In this document: positions 1 through 7,529 of the stretch, piece by piece
Layout of the letters: the number at the start of each line of letters is the position of its first letter
Numbering within the stretch: the first letter of the stretch is position 1
Origin: Oscillospiraceae bacterium
GTDB lineage: Bacteria; Bacillota; Clostridia; Oscillospirales; Oscillospiraceae
Direction: 5' to 3'
Length of the DNA stretch: 12,357 nt
Assembly (NCBI GenBank): GCA_009786775.1
Contig: WQRL01000019.1
Span: forward strand, 1-12,357
Notes under the pieces: model-generated
What the model was told of the DNA's origin: nothing
The model's database searches: none
What the model saw: the letters and a program-made list of their open reading frames with translations, nothing else
Position numbers and translations under genes: made by a program

Positions 1-1
1 G

Positions 2-658
2 AACAATCTGTCGGAAACAGCGTTTGTACTCAAGCAGGAGGACCACTATGATCTGCGCTGGTTTACCCCCGCGGTTGAAGTTGACTTGTGCGGGCACGCG
101 ACGCTTGGGACAGCATATGTAATTGCAAATTTTGTTGACACGGATGTGACGGAAATGAGCTTCCACACCAGGAGCGGAATCCTCACAGTTACGAGGGACG
201 GGGGCCTATATACCCTCAACTTTCCCGCCAGAATGCCGCTGCCTCTTGAGGTGGTGCCTCTGATGTCACAGGCTGTTGGCTGCCCTGTGCTTGAGGCGCA
301 TCTGGCGCGGGATATGGTTTTGGTTGTGGAAAATGAGCAGCAAGTCCGGGATCTCAGCGTCAATATGAGTTTGATTTCGAAGCTCGCAGACTTCTCTGTC
401 ATAGTCACAGCCCCAGGAGATAATATTGACTTTGTGTCAAGGTTCTTCGGTCCAAACGTGGGGGTGCCTGAGGATCCTGTCACAGGCTCTGCCCATGCCA
501 CCCTTGTTCCGTTTTGGGGCAAGCGTTTGGGCAAAGACAAAATGACCGCCATGCAGCTTTCGATGCGCGGCGGTACAATCTATTGTGAAAATTGCGGCGA
601 CCGTGTAAAATTATCAGGCAAAGCCGTCCTGTACTTGCAGGGCGAAATATCTGTATAA
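2..658 (+). CDS. PhzF-family isomerase/epimerase-like protein, 5' end cut by window edge
   Basis: This reading frame is open from base 2 to a TAA at 656-658, so only the last 218 residues of the gene are in the window; PhzF proteins are usually about 260-300 residues, so roughly 40-60 are missing. The visible start reads NNLSETAFV, the family's conserved block with the glutamate that acts as general acid/base in PhzF of phenazine synthesis. It is followed by the WFTP segment, the CGHATLGTAYV block and, near the end, DPVTGSAHAT, all typical of the two-lobed diaminopimelate-epimerase-like fold. Most members outside phenazine producers have no known substrate, and no phenazine genes are seen here, so the specific reaction is unknown. 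A small YbjQ-type gene starts 13 nt downstream and is probably co-transcribed. The family call is firm; the substrate is not. Confidence 0.93.
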   Translation, partial: NNLSETAFVLKQEDHYDLRWFTPAVEVDLCGHATLGTAYVIANFVDTDVTEMSFHTRSGILTVTRDGGLYTLNFPARMPLPLEVVPLMSQAVGCPVLEAHLARDMVLVVENEQQVRDLSVNMSLISKLADFSVIVTAPGDNIDFVSRFFGPNVGVPEDPVTGSAHATLVPFWGKRLGKDKMTAMQLSMRGGTIYCENCGDRVKLSGKAVLYLQGEISV

Positions 659-671
659 AGGAGAATTAACA

Positions 672-944
672 ATGCTATTAGTGAATACCGACTTTATCCC
701 CGGTAAAGATTTTGAGGTTGTGGGGCTTGTTTCAGGCGTGGGAGTGCCGCCCTTTAAGCTCAGATTTAGAACAGAAGAAATCGGCAGAGTTATTGAAGAA
801 GGTGTGGAGCGCGCTACCAACAGCATGATTGAGAAGGCCCGCCAGCTTGGCGCAGATGCCATTGTCAAAGTATTTTACGACAAAGAAGCCACGGACGCAG
901 GCGTTCAAGTGCTGGTATGGGGCACAGCAGTGCGCCTGAGGTAG
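672..944 (+). CDS. YbjQ/UPF0145-family small protein
   Basis: A 90-residue soluble protein without signal peptide or membrane segment. The opening (MLLVNTDFIPGKDFEVVGLVSG), the helix with ARQLGADAIVKV and the closing VLVWGTAVRL strand match the YbjQ/UPF0145 (DUF74) pattern, a small alpha/beta protein that forms oligomers in solved structures. Family members are usually 100-110 residues; this one is shorter, with a compressed middle section. Some databases label the family heavy-metal-binding, but no Cys or His cluster is visible here and the role is unknown. The ATG is preceded by AAAGGAG at good spacing and lies 13 nt after the PhzF-type stop, so the two are likely one transcript. It is convergent with the PAP2 gene that ends at 996. 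Confidence 0.8.
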   Translation: MLLVNTDFIPGKDFEVVGLVSGVGVPPFKLRFRTEEIGRVIEEGVERATNSMIEKARQLGADAIVKVFYDKEATDAGVQVLVWGTAVRLR

Positions 945-995
945 TTAGCAGGCAAACGGCGGGCAATCACGCCCCCGGCATGGCATCAACATCGC
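945..995. terminator. Short convergent intergenic gap with weak hairpin
   Basis: The 51 nt between two converging genes contain a GC-rich inverted repeat around 958-974 (GGCG/CGCC, or alternatively GGGC/GCCC with a 6-nt loop). There is no clear T-run on either side, so this is only a possible bidirectional terminator. Confidence 0.22.
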
Positions 996-1892
996 CTAGG
1001 ATTCCTCCTTTGCCGGGAAGAACCTGTTTATTGCAAATGGATATACCACTGTAATCCAGATTATAAGAGCGAAATATCTAAACAGATATATCATAAGTCC
1101 GGGCTCGAAATTCCACAGGAGCACCTCCTGAAGAACCAGTACGCTCATAATCCCCATGAGGCACTTAATTATTTGAGTAAAGATATTTTTTGACTTTACG
1201 GGAAACTTTATATACACGCTCTCCACGTACAAACCAACGGCAAACCCTATCGCGGCGCCGGCAGCTTTCATGCTGTCGGCCACGTAGGCCTGCTCTATTT
1301 GTCCTGTGTGGTACAAAATCATCCCCAAGGCAATTACGGCGAGCGAGAAAGCAATGAGCACTATGGAAAACGTAAGTGCTTTTTTGCCGATTTCACCGTC
1401 ACGCAGCAAGTAAACAATGATAAACACAATTGCAAACGTAATTAGCAGCGACACCGCTACATCCAGCAAAGTGTGGACTCCCAAGTACATTCTGGAAAAT
1501 GCCACCAGCACAGGAATTACAAAAAATACTGCAGCTACGGGCTTTTTCTTTATCTGAGCGCCTATCGCGCCAAAGAGTGCCGCCGCGTTTTGAGTATGGC
1601 CGCTTGGAAACGAATAGCCGGTTGCCCGCGCAATAGCCTCAGGGACAGGGCTTAGCGTGGGGTCATAGACCCAGGGGCGGTCTATCCTGAAGATTATTTT
1701 TGCCCCTTGAACAGTGAGGCTGGACAGGAAAAACGAGATGCCTATTACGTATGCCACCTTCTTGCTTATAGCCCAAAAAATTACGCATATCACGGCGATG
1801 GCTATTGTTTCCTCTCCGAGGCGGGTTATCCATCCCACCGCCGTATCCAGAAACGGTGAGCGTATGCCCTCTATTGCTCTAAGAATTTCCAT
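996..1892 (-). CDS. PAP2-superfamily integral membrane phosphatase
   Basis: A 298-residue polytopic membrane protein with all three catalytic motifs of the PAP2/acid-phosphatase superfamily. Motif 1 is K65-x6-R72-P73, motif 2 is the PSGH segment at 96-99 with catalytic-side His99, and motif 3 runs from S133-R134 to nucleophile His140 and Asp144. Such enzymes dephosphorylate lipid phosphates (phosphatidic acid, phosphatidylglycerol phosphate, undecaprenyl pyrophosphate) at the membrane; the substrate cannot be told from sequence. Hydrophobic segments lie near 30-60, 118-135, 145-163, 173-193, 210-225, 243-260 and 267-288. The last three follow the catalytic core and lengthen the protein beyond a minimal PAP2 domain. 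The start is firm: GGGAGG sits 7 nt before the ATG, inside the final codons of the upstream DUF4132 gene, leaving only 4 nt between them. That implies translational coupling. Confidence 0.93.
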   Translation of the reverse strand: MEILRAIEGIRSPFLDTAVGWITRLGEETIAIAVICVIFWAISKKVAYVIGISFFLSSLTVQGAKIIFRIDRPWVYDPTLSPVPEAIARATGYSFPSGHTQNAAALFGAIGAQIKKKPVAAVFFVIPVLVAFSRMYLGVHTLLDVAVSLLITFAIVFIIVYLLRDGEIGKKALTFSIVLIAFSLAVIALGMILYHTGQIEQAYVADSMKAAGAAIGFAVGLYVESVYIKFPVKSKNIFTQIIKCLMGIMSVLVLQEVLLWNFEPGLMIYLFRYFALIIWITVVYPFAINRFFPAKEES

Positions 1893-1896
1893 GTAG

Positions 1897-4800
1897 TTAC
1901 CTCCCGGTTTGGCTCAAAATTGCAGGGTCTTTTATCTTGGCATCATCTGCAAAAAGCAGAATTTTTGACATTATTTCGGCGGTCTTGGGATCATCATCGG
2001 CAAATGGCAGAAATATCCTGCCCCTCGCCTGTGAATGTACAGGCAAAACCACCAGCATCCCCGAGCCGCTCTTGTGCACAGTGCCCGAACCCATGTGTAT
2101 AGAGTAATCACCCATGCTGCCCTTTACCTGAGCATGAGCAGTTTGGAAGCTCACATTATTTACCGACAGCAGCGAAAGAAGTTCCCGTGCAACGGCTATG
2201 CGCATTTCGACAGTTGAGTGGCTGGCCTCAGGGTCAACTCCGCCCACATGGGCTACTGATACCACCAAGTCGATATCTCTCATGACCTCTGAGAAAATAA
2301 CAGGCGGGATGTCGCTAAACGCCAGTGCTTCTCCGTTTTCCCTTGAGTAAAACCTAAGAGCCTCAAGAGTTGGGGCTTCTATGTCCGCAGGTGAAAACCA
2401 GTCTGCTAGGGCGTAAATCACAGCAACTATGTTTTCCTTGTGGTAGACTCTCTGCAACCCTGATTCATAATCCACAGTCCAGCCCCTGGATTTGAGCAGT
2501 GCTACAGTTCTTTTCGGCTGAACCTGGTGCCCCGAGTAGCGCATCGACACATTCACCGCATCTAGTTCATCCTGTGTCACCGGGTAATATTCGCGGAATA
2601 TCTGTTTAAAAGGCTGAATTATTTTGTTTGTATATATGTGTTGCTGGTAACTGCTCCAGCATGCATTTTGGATAAAGTCATATGGGTGGGCTATTTTCAG
2701 CCAGCTTGACTCCTGCATCAGATGTAGATTGCCCCCGGGCTGTGCCAAATACACCTCGCCGCCTTTGAGTAAGGGGAATCCGAGAATGGAATTTGCAGAA
2801 AACACTACAGTTGAAAGCATTCCTTTAAGTACAGGGTGCTCCAGAAGCCTCGCAATTTCACCTGTGCTCATAACCGAGCGCGACACCATCGCCATTTCCA
2901 AGCTGAGCTTTGCCCGTGTTTTTTGATCGCGCAAGTCCTTTACTGCCGCCTGGAGTTTTAGAACTTCTTCTTTTTTAGAAAGTGCCTTTGGGAGTGACTT
3001 TAAGATTTTGCCGTCTTTGGACACTCTTAGGGACGGCGTGCCATCCTCGGCAAATTCCAGACTGACCGCCGTGCCGTCAAAATCCTGGGGGTCCATGAGC
3101 GGGCGCAGCCTATCCATTTTCTCGCTTTCCAAGTACCAAGTCATACGGTCGACATCACCAAAGCCTGTGGTTAAGGCGAGATTTTGCAGGGCAATTAGTA
3201 CGGCCTTGCCCTCGCTGGCTTTGCGCTGTGCTCCAAACTGCTTGCTCTGCTTTGCAAACTTTTGGATAAACTCATACCTAAAGAGCGCATCGCCAGGGTC
3301 TTTGTCATCCAGTGGTATAAGAGCGTACGCCCGCAGTTTCTCCTGGTTGCGCTTGTCCGCTATCTCCGCCTCTATGGCGCCTCTATCCAGCCTGGACAGC
3401 ACGGCATCGGCATAGAGTTGAGAGCGCCTGTGGGTGCTGCTTGAGGATGTTATATATTTAGCGTTTTTGTAAAGTTCGCCAAAAACCTTTTCCCCAACAC
3501 GGCTATAAGCGTCCAAAAACCAGTCTTTGTCAAATGTTCCATCGGAAAACTGCTGCGGAGTGACAGGGGAATACCGGGAGACCTTGGTCTCCTTTTCGGC
3601 GCTGAAGCTCTCGTTTATATGGGCGTGGAACAGCCATACCGCCGAGGTGAGGCCGTTTATGCCCAGGGCTTTTTCTGCAAAGTCCGCCCACTGTGGGGCA
3701 TACATTACAGCTTGGAGGAGCCTGTTTTCGGTGATGCCCGCTGCTTTTACGGCTGATTCAAATATCTCTGCTGTGTCATCAGGGTGCGGATAGCAGTTTT
3801 TAAGAAGTAGGCTAAGTGTCGCCTGCTTGCCGCTGTCTGCGGTTCCCCACATGTAACCTCTAAAGAAGTTATCCTTGCCAAGGGCTGTAAGAAGTGCGGT
3901 AAAATGTCTGATTCCACCCTTGAAATATCCCACTTGTGATGCGATAGCAGAGAGGGGCGTGGGCAATTCACCGCGCTTCTCTTCCACGGTGACAATGCGT
4001 TCGGTTGCCTTGTCAATATATTCCGGGAGAAATGGGTGCTCTTCTAATCTCTTCTTCTGCCCCGCCTTTGCCCAGCTTGCTCCTGATGTTAACTCTCTAA
4101 CCCAGCCTGCCGCACCGAGGCCTGCGAGCAACTCGTGATAAAGCGCATCATCGCTTACCAGCCCAAACTGCTTGGCGCAGAAGACACATCCATCAAGGCG
4201 GCGCTTCCTGTTTGTGCAAAGATAGGCATACCAGGACTCTTTAAGAAATTTAATGCGCTGCTCATCTGACTCCCGCGCCCCCTCGGCCGTGTATAGCCAG
4301 TTTGTAATTATTTTTATATCCGGCATATACCGCTTTATGGCGTAATTCGAATTGTAGTATGCATTCTCCTTTGTGTCTGTTGGCTGATTCATCATACTAG
4401 CTTCGGGGATAAGCTCAAAGAGGCTGACCCATACAGATATTGCAAAATCGAAAAGCCCCTCTTTTCGGGTCAAGATAACGGATTCCAAAATGTTGCTTAT
4501 AATTGCCGAATGAGATCTTACATATTTATCAAAGTTTAGAGCTCCCGTAATAGGCAGTCCCTGGAAAATTTTCTTCGCCTCGGAAGATAGCTTTTCGTCA
4601 AATTCCCAAACCTCATGTCCTCCGAAGTTTATGATTTTCGCAATTGTTGTAGGCGAAACATTTGCAGCATCCAGCGCCTCAAGTATTTCATCGGCCAAAT
4701 AATAGCTGTGGATGCCGGAATCATCTGGCTGATTTTGCCTCCAGCCCGGGAGTTTCGGCAGGTGGTAAGGGTTGTCTCCTATAAGAACCTTTGTTTTTCT

Positions 4801-6939
4801 GCCGTCATAATCTTCTACTTCGCATTCCATGCCCGAGTTTTTAACCAAAACATCCCTAATGGGCAAAATTACGCTGCACAGTTCTTTTTCATCTACACTT
4901 AGAAGGCTTTTAAGCTCGTCCCTATTATAGATTTTAACATTGCTGCGTTTAGCCGCCCACATAGTTTTGTCAAAATCTGCCGAGGCAGGGTTAAACAGGC
5001 CGAATCCATTTTCAGCAGTAAACTCATCGTTTTCTTCATCTTTGCTAATGCGGGCTAAAATAACCTCCAAATCCTTTGAAAGTTTGGCGCGGTTGTGCAG
5101 TTTGGTTAACATTTCCTCGAACTTCAACGTAAGTTCGGGGTTTTCCTGACTAAAAACATCCAGAAGTTCAGCCCCTGCTAGAACTTGCTTATCCTTTGAG
5201 GATGCAAGAAGCTCACTTATTGCAGGAATAATTAGTGCCTCAGGCTGTTTTTCCAAGAGCGTCATAATAGCTTTGCGCAATGCGGAACTTGTTGTGGTGA
5301 GGGCATCTGTCAAGTATCCGATATCGGCTGGTTTTAGCTCGGACTTCCCTAACTTGTTTACGACCTCTCTCTTGATGTCCACGCTCTTATCAAAGAGTCC
5401 TTCAAGGAGCAAATTCCACTGTTTAGGTGTTCGGGGGTCGAGAAGACTTAAATAAAATGAGTAGCGGATATCTGCGCTCACCTGCGGCAAATATTTTGCA
5501 AACTCTATAATAAGGTTTTCGCTCCGGTCATATGCAGCAAGCCCCACCATGCACTTAGCTACGCTCTGTGAGTCGAGTTGCACAGATGCCCAAGGGAATA
5601 CGCTTTCTTCAAATTTAGTTTTCTTATTGCCTATGAATTTTAGCACCCCGCAGAGTTTTGCAAATTGCTCCTCGCGGTCATCCGCACTTTCAGGAAAGAC
5701 GGAATCAGGGAATGCTGCATGTTCGTCTCTTTTTTCGTCATAATAGTGCCACCGTCCTGTGTTGGCAAGGCTGTCTTGGTACAGGCACAGGCAAATCCAA
5801 GCCAGCTCCTCGCTGTCGCGCACATCAATAAAGTCCATGGCTGTCTGATGTTTTGTTTGGGCGTGTGCGGTGCTGCTTATGTAGTACCATCCTACAAGCC
5901 TGCGGTACTTCTCAGGCGTCAGCAATAGCTGCTTTGCGTGCTCCACGCCCACATGGATGTCGCGGCAGGTGGAGGCCCAAAGAGCCATATACACCTCCAA
6001 AGCATCAGCAGAGGCAAGCCCGTCCTGGCACAGTGAAGGGTCGCTTAAATGCTTATGAGCAAGCTCAAGGCATTTTTTGATAACTGCGGGCTTTTCATTG
6101 TCAAGTGCAAGCCCTGTCCATGTTCCAAAGGCTCTTATAGCAGAAGAAAAACGGGCGAGATTATGGTCGAGCATGAGCTTAATAAAATATGCGTGCGCCT
6201 CCGCTGCGCCGCAGTCGGCATGTTCCAAAATCGACTGGCGGACCCCCTCTTGCCCTTTTGCCGCAAGCATGAGCTTACCAAGTTTCTCTATATGCTCAGG
6301 CATGCCGCTCTTTATGACTCCCGCTATTACTGGATAAAGAAGCCTAACACCGCTGTTATCCCCCATAATCGCCTCACTTACAAGCTCGGAGACTTCCTCA
6401 TCCCCCTCGCGGAGCGCAACCGCTATGCGTCCTGCACAGTAGAGGGATGACACATATTCATTGCGGCGCATAATGTCAGCGAGGGCGGTTTCGTATTTGT
6501 TGAAAAACATGCAGTCGATAAAAGTCCTGAAAATGCTTCCCACGTAGTCGCATACGCGAGATGAGCGGTAAGAGGGTCTGTAAATATCATGGGCATATGG
6601 CGAGTGAATAGAAAGTTTGCTTATTTCACGCAGAAGCCTTGCATCCTCTTTGCCGAAAAATTTGATAATGACCTTGTCAAACTTACTGTTCCAAAATTCA
6701 CCGAAGGTGAGTACTTTCTCAGGGCGGATATTGCAAAGCTCCGCATATGCGTCATATAGCTTGTAAACCGCCTGCTCGCTTTGCAAATAATCCCATGAGG
6801 TGGGATGGTAATAATCCTTGTAATAACTGCATATCTCCTGCGCAAACTTGCCAGCCTTGCCAAGCATTAGTTTTGCAGTAATTGCATACTTTGTTATCAC
6901 GGCCTCATTGCTTTTCAGGCTCTCATCACGTTCAAACAT
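1897..6939 (-). CDS. Giant DUF4132-family (YehI/MolR-like) protein
   Basis: A 1680-residue protein with no signal peptide or membrane segment, so probably cytoplasmic. The carboxy third carries the DUF4132 signature: a charged helix near 1320-1345, an EHPVLKGML block near 1365, then the HPYDF and YQQHIYTNKIIQPF stretch near 1420-1440. The end (about 1555-1675) fits the domain now called DUF7737, with DLVVSVAHVGG, YSIHMGSG, IFLPFADDDP and LLFADDAKIKDP blocks. Residues about 500-620 are alternating helices resembling HEAT repeats; the rest is mostly helical and I cannot assign it. A lone CVFC pair lies near residue 920. E. coli YehI is shorter (about 1200 residues). The family was once tied to molybdate regulation (MolR) but has no established biochemical role; relatives often sit beside MoxR ATPase and VWA genes, none of which are present here. 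GGAG precedes the ATG. It is flanked tightly by the MoaD-like gene (46 nt) and PAP2 (4 nt). Confidence 0.88.
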   Translation of the reverse strand: MFERDESLKSNEAVITKYAITAKLMLGKAGKFAQEICSYYKDYYHPTSWDYLQSEQAVYKLYDAYAELCNIRPEKVLTFGEFWNSKFDKVIIKFFGKEDARLLREISKLSIHSPYAHDIYRPSYRSSRVCDYVGSIFRTFIDCMFFNKYETALADIMRRNEYVSSLYCAGRIAVALREGDEEVSELVSEAIMGDNSGVRLLYPVIAGVIKSGMPEHIEKLGKLMLAAKGQEGVRQSILEHADCGAAEAHAYFIKLMLDHNLARFSSAIRAFGTWTGLALDNEKPAVIKKCLELAHKHLSDPSLCQDGLASADALEVYMALWASTCRDIHVGVEHAKQLLLTPEKYRRLVGWYYISSTAHAQTKHQTAMDFIDVRDSEELAWICLCLYQDSLANTGRWHYYDEKRDEHAAFPDSVFPESADDREEQFAKLCGVLKFIGNKKTKFEESVFPWASVQLDSQSVAKCMVGLAAYDRSENLIIEFAKYLPQVSADIRYSFYLSLLDPRTPKQWNLLLEGLFDKSVDIKREVVNKLGKSELKPADIGYLTDALTTTSSALRKAIMTLLEKQPEALIIPAISELLASSKDKQVLAGAELLDVFSQENPELTLKFEEMLTKLHNRAKLSKDLEVILARISKDEENDEFTAENGFGLFNPASADFDKTMWAAKRSNVKIYNRDELKSLLSVDEKELCSVILPIRDVLVKNSGMECEVEDYDGRKTKVLIGDNPYHLPKLPGWRQNQPDDSGIHSYYLADEILEALDAANVSPTTIAKIINFGGHEVWEFDEKLSSEAKKIFQGLPITGALNFDKYVRSHSAIISNILESVILTRKEGLFDFAISVWVSLFELIPEASMMNQPTDTKENAYYNSNYAIKRYMPDIKIITNWLYTAEGARESDEQRIKFLKESWYAYLCTNRKRRLDGCVFCAKQFGLVSDDALYHELLAGLGAAGWVRELTSGASWAKAGQKKRLEEHPFLPEYIDKATERIVTVEEKRGELPTPLSAIASQVGYFKGGIRHFTALLTALGKDNFFRGYMWGTADSGKQATLSLLLKNCYPHPDDTAEIFESAVKAAGITENRLLQAVMYAPQWADFAEKALGINGLTSAVWLFHAHINESFSAEKETKVSRYSPVTPQQFSDGTFDKDWFLDAYSRVGEKVFGELYKNAKYITSSSSTHRRSQLYADAVLSRLDRGAIEAEIADKRNQEKLRAYALIPLDDKDPGDALFRYEFIQKFAKQSKQFGAQRKASEGKAVLIALQNLALTTGFGDVDRMTWYLESEKMDRLRPLMDPQDFDGTAVSLEFAEDGTPSLRVSKDGKILKSLPKALSKKEEVLKLQAAVKDLRDQKTRAKLSLEMAMVSRSVMSTGEIARLLEHPVLKGMLSTVVFSANSILGFPLLKGGEVYLAQPGGNLHLMQESSWLKIAHPYDFIQNACWSSYQQHIYTNKIIQPFKQIFREYYPVTQDELDAVNVSMRYSGHQVQPKRTVALLKSRGWTVDYESGLQRVYHKENIVAVIYALADWFSPADIEAPTLEALRFYSRENGEALAFSDIPPVIFSEVMRDIDLVVSVAHVGGVDPEASHSTVEMRIAVARELLSLLSVNNVSFQTAHAQVKGSMGDYSIHMGSGTVHKSGSGMLVVLPVHSQARGRIFLPFADDDPKTAEIMSKILLFADDAKIKDPAILSQTGR

Positions 6940-6985
6940 AGCTCATCTCCGTCAATTGTAAATCAGTCAAATATTTCCATCAATG

Positions 6986-7414
6986 CTACCACAGCCCGCC
7001 TGCGAGAAATGTAAGGCGGATAAAAGTCAGCACATCCCCGTCCTTCAAATCCAAGGCGGAGTCCAGTTGCGTGCACTCTCGCTCCCCTATAATAACACGA
7101 AAAAGGCCATCCTCAAAACCCCCGATGGCCACCTCAACGGCTTTGGCAGGGTCTGCCTTCTTATCTGAATAAATGCGCCCGAAACCCACCTTGCCGGCAA
7201 TGCCCTGCTGCTCAATTTGCTCCTGTGTCAGATAAGGCAGCAGCATGGCTTCCTTTTTCTTTCCGTTGTAGGCCTCGGCTTCCTTCTTCGCTATAGCGGA
7301 TATAAGCTCACGCAGGTTAGCGGGGGTGCTCTCAAGCGTATACGCAATGGCACTCAGCGCAGGCTTGCGCTTACCTATTGACTTTACGTTTATGAAAATA
7401 TTAAGCTGTGCCAT
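6986..7414 (-). CDS. MoaD/ubiquitin-like (beta-grasp) small protein ending Gly-Gly-Leu-Trp
   Basis: I chose the ATG at 7414 (142 residues) because GGAGG lies 6 nt before it; the upstream ATG at 7453 would add 13 residues without a good site. I do not recognise a named family. The layout resembles MoaD/ThiS-type ubiquitin-like proteins: a beta-hairpin (LNIFINV at 4-10 and SAIAYTL at 21-27), a helix starting NLRELISAIA at 33-42, and a closing segment with FRVIIG (105-110), a short turn, LKDGDVLTF (123-131) and LAGGLW. In MoaD and ThiS the equivalent DGD strand ends in a Gly-Gly that is adenylated by an E1-like enzyme. Here the Gly-Gly at 139-140 is followed by two more residues, so use as a conjugation tail would need trimming. 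A charged 50-100 insertion is longer than in MoaD. It is the first gene of the tight cluster with DUF4132 and PAP2. The beta-grasp call is inferred from motifs, and no E1 or protease gene is visible. Confidence 0.75.
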   Translation of the reverse strand: MAQLNIFINVKSIGKRKPALSAIAYTLESTPANLRELISAIAKKEAEAYNGKKKEAMLLPYLTQEQIEQQGIAGKVGFGRIYSDKKADPAKAVEVAIGGFEDGLFRVIIGERECTQLDSALDLKDGDVLTFIRLTFLAGGLW

Positions 7415-7450
7415 TTGCAATCCTCCGCTCAAACAGTTGGGTGCTGTAAG

Positions 7451-7478
7451 CATATAGGCGGTGTCTTTTGAGCAACAA
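7451..7478 (-). promoter_or_regulatory. Weak candidate promoter for the MoaD-like/DUF4132/PAP2 cluster
   Basis: On the minus strand TTGTTG (7478-7473) and TATATG (7456-7451) are 16 nt apart, about 40 nt before the chosen start at 7414. The match to consensus is only partial. Transcription would begin near 7444, which would exclude the longer start at 7453. Readthrough from the metallophosphoesterase gene is the alternative. Confidence 0.25.
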
Positions 7479-7495
7479 CAGGCTCTGCATCAGGG

Positions 7496-7509
7496 GGGCT
7501 CAGCAGCCC
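7496..7509 (-). terminator. Small GC hairpin after metallophosphoesterase gene
   Basis: A 5-bp perfect stem (GGGCT/AGCCC, 4-nt loop) lies 21 nt after the metallophosphoesterase stop in the transcribed direction. No T-run follows, so it is at best a partial terminator or attenuator between the two minus-strand clusters. Confidence 0.25.
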
Positions 7510-7529
7510 TGCCGCAGCAGCCTTTGAAT

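Noticed and set aside
86..658. TTG at 86 as the start of the PhzF-type gene
   Set aside because: The frame is open upstream to base 2 and encodes the conserved NNLSETAF block, so the gene simply enters from outside the window.
1920..6450. Several plus-strand open frames of 60-135 codons opposite the DUF4132 gene
   Set aside because: They are antisense shadows of a long, motif-supported coding frame; none shows a recognisable protein family or a convincing ribosome site.
7415..7453. Longer start (ATG at 7453) for the MoaD-like gene
   Set aside because: The extension would be translated through the GGAGG site that precedes the ATG at 7414, and has no good ribosome site of its own.
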